Positions 15,284 through 20,130 of a stretch of 20,130 bases of DNA are shown here, in pieces. The stretch's first letter is position 1. Each line of letters begins with the position of its first letter. The position numbers and the translations under genes are program-made. The stretch is from Glaciecola sp. UBA983 (GTDB lineage Bacteria; Pseudomonadota; Gammaproteobacteria; Enterobacterales; Alteromonadaceae): positions 1 to 20,130 of the forward strand of contig DBBN01000019.1 of NCBI GenBank assembly GCA_002292215.1, written 5' to 3'. The notes below the pieces were generated by a model that saw only the letters and a list, made by a program, of their open reading frames with translations, did not search any database and was not told where the DNA came from.

Positions 15284-17713
15284 ATGAACGACATTATATG
15301 GATTTGTGCACTTGCCCTATTATTCGCAATTTGTGCTTATCATCGGCTTAGCATACTAAAGACTTCAGCTGTCACAGCCGTATTACTCATTTTTGGTACA
15401 ATTACCGGACATTTTTCATTCCTGTCATGGTGTGTGTATGTCCTCGTGTTTGCAGTGTTAGGTAACATCAATCTGCGTCAACGTTATTTAAGCAAGCGCT
15501 TATTAGCTTTTTATAAACGTATTAGCCCTGCAATGTCAACCACTGAACAAGAGGCGATTGATGCTGGAACAGTATGGTGGGACGGACAATTATTTAGCGG
15601 ACAGCCTGACTGGTACAAATTACATAGTGTTAAAAAACCAATTTTAACCAATGAAGAACAAGCCTTTTTAGATGGTCCTGTTGAAACAGTCTGTCTAATG
15701 GTGGATGAATGGCAAATTAACCATGTTGATGCCGATTTATCACCGGCTATTTGGCAATATCTCAAGGACAATAAATTCTTTGCGATGATCATCAAAAAAG
15801 AATACGGTGGTTTGGCATTTTCTGCCTATGCACAATCACGAATACTACAAAAATTATCAGGTGTCTCTGCCGTTTTATCGACCACCGTTGGTGTACCAAA
15901 TTCTTTAGGTCCTGGTGAGTTATTACAACATTATGGCACAGCGGAACAGCAACAATACTATTTACCACGCTTAGCTCAAGGTCTAGACATCCCCTGTTTT
16001 GCATTAACCAGTCCCGAAGCTGGCTCTGACGCCGGTGCGATCACTGATAAGGGGATTATTTGCAAAGGGCTGTGGAAAGGTCAAGAAGTCATCGGTATTA
16101 AACTCACGTTTGATAAACGGTATATTACGTTAGCCCCCGTTGCCACTGTTATCGGTCTGGCATTTAAGTTACATGATCCTGAGCAATTATTATTCAACAA
16201 AACGGATATCGGGATCACCTGCGCATTATTACCTCGCGAAACTGAAGGCTTAGAGATTGGTAATCGTCATTTCCCCTTAAATGTGCCTTTCCAAAATGGG
16301 CCTATTCGCGGTCAAGATATCTTTGTGCCACTCGATTATATTATTGGTGGGGCTGATATGGCAGGTAAAGGTTGGCGCATGTTAATGGAGTGCTTATCAG
16401 TTGGGCGATGTATTACCCTACCCTCAGGATCGGCTGGCGGAAGTAAGTCTGTTGCACTAGCAACCGGTGCTTATGCACGTATTCGTCGCCAATTCAAAAT
16501 GCCTATTGGCAAAATGGAAGGGATTGAAGAAATGCTAGCCCGTATTGGCGGTAGCACCTATATGATGGATGCTGTGACATCACTGTCGACGACCGCGGTC
16601 GATTTAGGTCAAAAACCATCTGTAATCTCAGCCATCTGCAAATACCACCTAACTGAGCGGATGCGTGTTGTTGTGAATGATGCGATGGATATTCACGGTG
16701 GCAAAGGGATCATGTTGGGTCCAAATAATTATTTAGGTCGAGGGTATCAAGGGATACCAATCGCAATTACAGTTGAAGGTGCAAATATTTTAACACGTAA
16801 TATGATGATATTTGGTCAAGGTGCCATGCGCTGTCACCCTTTTGTGTTAGATGAAATCAAAGCTGCTGCATTAACGGATCAAAAAGCGGCGTTGGCCGCG
16901 TTTGACTCTGCTGTCTTTGGTCACATTGGTTTCGCACTTTCCAACTTCGTAAAAAGTAGTTGGTTTACGTTAACGGCAGGATATTTATCAGCCAGTCCAT
17001 TTAACGATAGCACCAAACATTATTATCAATTACTCAATGGATATAGTGCCAATTTAGCTTATTTAACCGATGTTTCAATGAGTGTTTTAGGTGGAAGCTT
17101 AAAACGTCGTGAACGTTTATCTGCTCGTCTAGGCGACATATTAAGCCATTTGTATTTAACATCAGCCGTACTCAAACGCTTTAATGATGAAGGTCGATTA
17201 ACCGAGCATGAAGCACTAATGCATTGGGCAATGCAAGATGGCATATACCATATTGAGGTTGCGATCGATGAGTTTATTCGTAACTTCCCTGTGACAGCGG
17301 TTCAAATAATGCTGCGCATTGTTGTGCAACCACTCGGACGGACGCGTCAGCGCCCTGATGATCAAACAGAACATACTATCGCTCAAATGTTGCAAACACC
17401 TTGTCATGCACGCACGCTGTTGGGTGCTGGGCAGTTCACCCGCCCTGTAAAAGGTAATTTGTTAGGAGAATTAGAAGCCACGCTGAGCGATATCGTTGCA
17501 GTAGAACCAATATTTGATCGTATTTGCAATTATTATCAAGAAAAACATCAATTTACACAACTTGATGTACTGGCAAAGCGTGCTCTTAAAGATAACCTCA
17601 TTACTGAGTCAGAAGCGGAATTAATGATTAGAGCTGAAGCTGGGAGATTAAAAACGATAAATGTAGACGATTTTGCACCAGAAGAATTAGTGTTTGAAAA
17701 ATCAATCAGCTAA
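15284..17713 (+). CDS. fadE: Acyl-CoA dehydrogenase FadE
   Basis: FadE catalyses the first oxidation of acyl-CoA in aerobic fatty acid beta-oxidation, with FAD, passing electrons towards the quinone pool. The 809-residue product is close to E. coli FadE (814), much longer than ordinary acyl-CoA dehydrogenases. Residues 4-60 contain two or three hydrophobic segments, giving a membrane anchor. The dehydrogenase core runs from about 100 to 560, with [52 protein letters not shown], and [12 protein letters not shown] then [17 protein letters not shown]; Glu498 is the likely catalytic base. A C-terminal domain unique to the FadE type follows. A FadR box lies 13 bases upstream. Its last 12 bases overlap the convergent response regulator gene. 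Confidence 0.95.
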   Translation: MNDIIWICALALLFAICAYHRLSILKTSAVTAVLLIFGTITGHFSFLSWCVYVLVFAVLGNINLRQRYLSKRLLAFYKRISPAMSTTEQEAIDAGTVWWDGQLFSGQPDWYKLHSVKKPILTNEEQAFLDGPVETVCLMVDEWQINHVDADLSPAIWQYLKDNKFFAMIIKKEYGGLAFSAYAQSRILQKLSGVSAVLSTTVGVPNSLGPGELLQHYGTAEQQQYYLPRLAQGLDIPCFALTSPEAGSDAGAITDKGIICKGLWKGQEVIGIKLTFDKRYITLAPVATVIGLAFKLHDPEQLLFNKTDIGITCALLPRETEGLEIGNRHFPLNVPFQNGPIRGQDIFVPLDYIIGGADMAGKGWRMLMECLSVGRCITLPSGSAGGSKSVALATGAYARIRRQFKMPIGKMEGIEEMLARIGGSTYMMDAVTSLSTTAVDLGQKPSVISAICKYHLTERMRVVVNDAMDIHGGKGIMLGPNNYLGRGYQGIPIAITVEGANILTRNMMIFGQGAMRCHPFVLDEIKAAALTDQKAALAAFDSAVFGHIGFALSNFVKSSWFTLTAGYLSASPFNDSTKHYYQLLNGYSANLAYLTDVSMSVLGGSLKRRERLSARLGDILSHLYLTSAVLKRFNDEGRLTEHEALMHWAMQDGIYHIEVAIDEFIRNFPVTAVQIMLRIVVQPLGRTRQRPDDQTEHTIAQMLQTPCHARTLLGAGQFTRPVKGNLLGELEATLSDIVAVEPIFDRICNYYQEKHQFTQLDVLAKRALKDNLITESEAELMIRAEAGRLKTINVDDFAPEELVFEKSIS

Positions 17714-18340
17714 ATCAATTTTATCCACTAGCAATACAACCTGTGTGCGAGAGCTCACGTTGAATTTTTTGAATATTGAACTGATATGAGCTTTTACTGT
17801 TGCTTCGGTAACGAAAAGCTCTTCAGCTATTTGCTTATTCATTTTGCCCTCCTTCAGACATCTAAGTACTCGTAATTGCTTAGGTGTTAATCCTTTGACA
17901 TACTCGATTGACGTTATTAAATCTGGCGCATTGACACCTATCTTATCAATGTACTTCTCTGGAATAAATAACCCTCCGTCTAGCACAGTCATAATTACAT
18001 GTGCCATTTTGCGTGAGTTGAAGGTTTTAGGGATATACCCACGTGCGCCGTAGTGCATGGCAATATTGACACTTTCTTCATTATCACTGGCCGAAACGAC
18101 AATTACTGGTGTATTGGCTGATTTATCAATCACCGAAGTGAGCCCATAATAATTATCAGAACCTGGCATGTTCAAATCAAGTAAAATTAAATCAATTTCA
18201 GGGTGATTTTTAATCGCTTTGAGCGTACTAGGTAAACTGTCCGATTCAATAATTTTCATATCATCAAAAAAAGGATTGAGAGCGGCTTGTAAAGCTTCTC
18301 GAAAAAGAGGATGATCATCTGCAATTAAAAACGTGCTCAT
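17702..18340 (-). CDS. LuxR/NarL-family response regulator (orphan)
   Basis: This two-component response regulator has a receiver domain and a C-terminal LuxR-type helix-turn-helix. The start [13 protein letters not shown] at 18338-18340 gives 212 residues and puts the acidic pair at the usual position (Asp8, Asp9). An ATG eight codons upstream (18364) has no ribosome binding site, while a GGA lies ten bases before this one. The phosphoacceptor is Asp55 in [11 protein letters not shown], with Ser83 and Lys105 completing the pocket. The HTH is at 151-206 ([12 protein letters not shown] to [19 protein letters not shown]). No histidine kinase is adjacent. It is convergent with fadE (12-base overlap of ends) and divergent from cmoA. 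From memory the receiver resembles CrbR of Vibrio, which controls acetyl-CoA synthetase. That link to carbon metabolism is a guess. Confidence 0.85.
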   Translation of the reverse strand: MSTFLIADDHPLFREALQAALNPFFDDMKIIESDSLPSTLKAIKNHPEIDLILLDLNMPGSDNYYGLTSVIDKSANTPVIVVSASDNEESVNIAMHYGARGYIPKTFNSRKMAHVIMTVLDGGLFIPEKYIDKIGVNAPDLITSIEYVKGLTPKQLRVLRCLKEGKMNKQIAEELFVTEATVKAHISSIFKKFNVSSRTQVVLLVDKIDLAD

Positions 18341-18441
18341 ATTTATTACGTCCAATGGTTTCATTCATTTGGTAATGGTAAAATATATCACTAATTGTAA
18401 AATATAATACATAAATTTCATCAACCGAATGATAGGTTAAT

Positions 18442-19170
18442 ATGCCTCAAATAGACAAGTTATTTTCGACACATCTAAATAAAATCGCTGATTTTTCGTT
18501 CGATGAAAATGTCGCCTCTGTATTTCCTGATATGATCGCCCGTTCTATTCCAGGTTACCCATTGATGATTGAAAACATTGGTCGTCTGGCACGTCAATAT
18601 TGCCAACCTAATTCCACTATTTATGATTTAGGCTGTGCAACAGGTACGGCAACATTAAGTATGGCTAAACATGTTGCGGTGAATGATTGTCAGATTGTCG
18701 GACTTGATAATTCGCCTGCGATGGTTAAACAATGCCAACAATTTGTGAGTCAATACCACCACCCTTGCCCTGTGAAAATAGAATGCGCAGATATTACTAC
18801 TTTTATGTATCAACCTAGTAGCGTCATATTAATGAATTTCACATTACAATTTTTAGCACCTCAACATCGCGAAGCTATGCTCCAACGCATTTATGATGCA
18901 TTGTTACCTGGCGGAATTTTGATCCTTTCAGAAAAATTCACACATGAGCATGAGCTGGGTAATGAACTACTCATCAATTTGCATCATCAATTTAAAAGTG
19001 ATAACGGTTACAGTGATTTAGAGATAAGCCAAAAACGAACTGCTCTTGAAAATGTCATGCTAACCGATTCAATGGCGACTCACACCTCACGCCTTGAAGC
19101 TGTGGGTTTTGCGAATATCATACCTTGGTTTAGTTGTTTTAATTTTATGTCATTGGTTGCGGTCAAATAA
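18442..19170 (+). CDS. cmoA: Carboxy-S-adenosyl-L-methionine synthase CmoA
   Basis: CmoA converts SAM and prephenate to carboxy-SAM, the donor used by CmoB to make cmo5U at tRNA wobble position 34. The 242-residue product (E. coli 247) has the CmoA N-terminus with FSFDENVASVFPDMIARSIPGY, then the SAM motif I YDLGCATGTAT around 62-72, VGLDNSPAMVKQC, and NFTLQFL near 133. SEKFTHE follows at about 163. An AGG lies five bases before the ATG. cmoB starts nine bases after the stop, the usual operon. The gene is divergent from the response regulator across about 100 bases; a TATAAT at 18403-18408 may be its -10 element, but no good -35 is visible. Confidence 0.95.
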   Translation: MPQIDKLFSTHLNKIADFSFDENVASVFPDMIARSIPGYPLMIENIGRLARQYCQPNSTIYDLGCATGTATLSMAKHVAVNDCQIVGLDNSPAMVKQCQQFVSQYHHPCPVKIECADITTFMYQPSSVILMNFTLQFLAPQHREAMLQRIYDALLPGGILILSEKFTHEHELGNELLINLHHQFKSDNGYSDLEISQKRTALENVMLTDSMATHTSRLEAVGFANIIPWFSCFNFMSLVAVK

Positions 19171-19179
19171 GGATACCCT

Positions 19180-20130
19180 ATGCATTACCACTTTAGTGAG
19201 CTGTTATCTAAGTTAGGCACCCTTGGATTGGAGCAATGGCATTATGAATTACCGAGTCGTTTAGGTGAATGGGAAAAAGCCGCTCGCCATGGTAACGCCA
19301 CTAAATGGCACAAACTTATTGATAAGTTACCCAAAATCACGACACAGTCAGCTTCGTTAGGCTCAACGGTAACCCTTAATCAACCAGCCATCAGCGAATA
19401 TGAACAAAAAGTATTTAATGGTTTGTTACAGCAATTTAAGCCTTGGCGCAAGGGACCCTATAATATTTTTGGTGTCGACATTGATACTGAATGGCGCTCT
19501 GATTTTAAATGGGATCGCATCGCACCCCATATTTCCCCTTTGGCTAATCGTAATGTGCTGGATGTAGGCTGTGGTAGTGGCTATCATATGTGGCGCATGC
19601 TTGAACAACAGGCTAAATGCGTGGTAGGAGTTGATCCAACAGAATTATTTTTCAATCAATTTTTGATTTTAAAACGCTACTTACCCAGTGAACCCGTGTA
19701 TTTCATTCCATTAGGGATTGAAGATATACCGGTTAGTCAGGCCTTTGATACAGTATTTTCAATGGGTGTATTTTACCATCGACGTGATCCTATTTTGTTT
19801 TTACAACAACTCAAAGAGCAACTCGTCTCTGGCGGTGAACTGGTATTAGAAACACTCGTTGTACCAGGATGTGAACAAACGGTGTTGGTTCCTGCTGATA
19901 GATATGCACAGATGAGTAATGTGTGGTATTTGCCGAGTGTGAAAGCATTAACCTTGTGGTTATCAAAGGTCGGCTTTGTCAATATCCGTATCGTCGACAT
20001 TGACCAAACTAGCACGGATGAACAGCGTAAGACCGAATGGATTGAAGGTCAATCTTTAGTGGATTTCCTTAATCCTAATGATCCTAACTTAACCATTGAA
20101 GGTTATCCAGCGCCAACACGAGCAACGGTG
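19180..20130 (+). CDS. cmoB: tRNA U34 carboxymethyltransferase CmoB, cut at the right edge
   Basis: CmoB transfers the carboxymethyl group of carboxy-SAM to 5-hydroxyuridine at position 34 of tRNAs, forming cmo5U. The frame opens with ATG at 19180, with AAGGA six bases upstream, and runs 317 codons to the window end without a stop. The E. coli protein has 323 residues, and the last visible residues EGYPAPTRATV align with its extreme C-terminus, so only about six are missing. Landmarks are PWRKGPYNIFG near 89, DTEWRSDFKWDR near 105, the SAM-binding DVGCGSGYHMWRM at 128-140, FSMGVFYHRRDP near 195, GELVLETLVV, and TEWIEGQSLVDFL near 290. It forms an operon with cmoA. Confidence 0.96.
   Translation, partial: MHYHFSELLSKLGTLGLEQWHYELPSRLGEWEKAARHGNATKWHKLIDKLPKITTQSASLGSTVTLNQPAISEYEQKVFNGLLQQFKPWRKGPYNIFGVDIDTEWRSDFKWDRIAPHISPLANRNVLDVGCGSGYHMWRMLEQQAKCVVGVDPTELFFNQFLILKRYLPSEPVYFIPLGIEDIPVSQAFDTVFSMGVFYHRRDPILFLQQLKEQLVSGGELVLETLVVPGCEQTVLVPADRYAQMSNVWYLPSVKALTLWLSKVGFVNIRIVDIDQTSTDEQRKTEWIEGQSLVDFLNPNDPNLTIEGYPAPTRATV

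Noticed and set aside
17721..17729. TTATCCACT, one mismatch from a DnaA box
   Set aside because: Single isolated site inside the coding end of the response regulator, with no cluster or origin features. One near-match in 20 kb is expected by chance.

Overview
The window looks like core chromosome of a moderately AT-rich marine-type gammaproteobacterium, in the Alteromonadales/Vibrionales neighbourhood (for example Moritella, Shewanella, Psychromonas or Vibrio relatives). I base this on gene order and protein similarity recalled from memory; no search was run. The order purC-bamC-dapA / gcvR-bcp / perM / bepA / arsC-like / hda / purM-purN is largely that of the E. coli purC-to-purM region, but with some strands flipped, several genes inserted (a TlpA-like thioredoxin, wrbA, DUF2069, a large lipoprotein, DUF2066, DUF3108) and others missing. 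No tRNA, rRNA, insertion sequence, CRISPR array or prophage gene was seen.

Layout. Positions 1-2639 (minus strand) hold a dapA-bamC-purC operon; purC is cut by the left edge. Diverging from it, gcvR and bcp (2791-3800, plus) overlap by one base and converge on perM (3859-4926, minus) across a perfect-arm hairpin. A 278-base gene-free stretch separates perM from bepA (plus), a periplasmic M48 protease whose only good start is an ATT codon. bepA converges on a membrane-anchored TlpA-like thioredoxin (6739-7209, minus). Positions 7286-10717 (plus) form one tight transcription unit: arsC/YfgD-like reductase, wrbA, a DUF2069 membrane protein and a 669-residue lipoprotein with a HELGH zinc-protease-like motif. 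A rho-independent terminator closes that unit and lies partly inside the 3' end of hda. hda and a secreted DUF2066 protein form a minus-strand pair (10738-12553). purM, purN and a secreted DUF3108 protein run on plus (12716-15181). fadE follows (15284-17713), with a near-consensus FadR operator just upstream. Its stop region overlaps that of a convergent LuxR/NarL-type response regulator (17702-18340) that has no kinase nearby. The window ends with cmoA and cmoB for tRNA wobble uridine modification; cmoB is cut a few codons before its end.

How the genes fit together. Most are housekeeping: purines (purC, purM, purN), lysine and peptidoglycan precursor (dapA), outer-membrane assembly and quality control (bamC, bepA), replication control (hda), fatty acid oxidation (fadE) and tRNA modification (cmoA, cmoB). 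Thiol and redox functions recur (bcp, TlpA-like, arsC-like, wrbA). The least explained parts are the HELGH lipoprotein, the ATT start of bepA with its ribosome binding site inside a small hairpin, and the orphan response regulator facing fadE. Nothing here amounts to a clearly new multigene system; the lipoprotein is the best candidate for uncharacterised biology.
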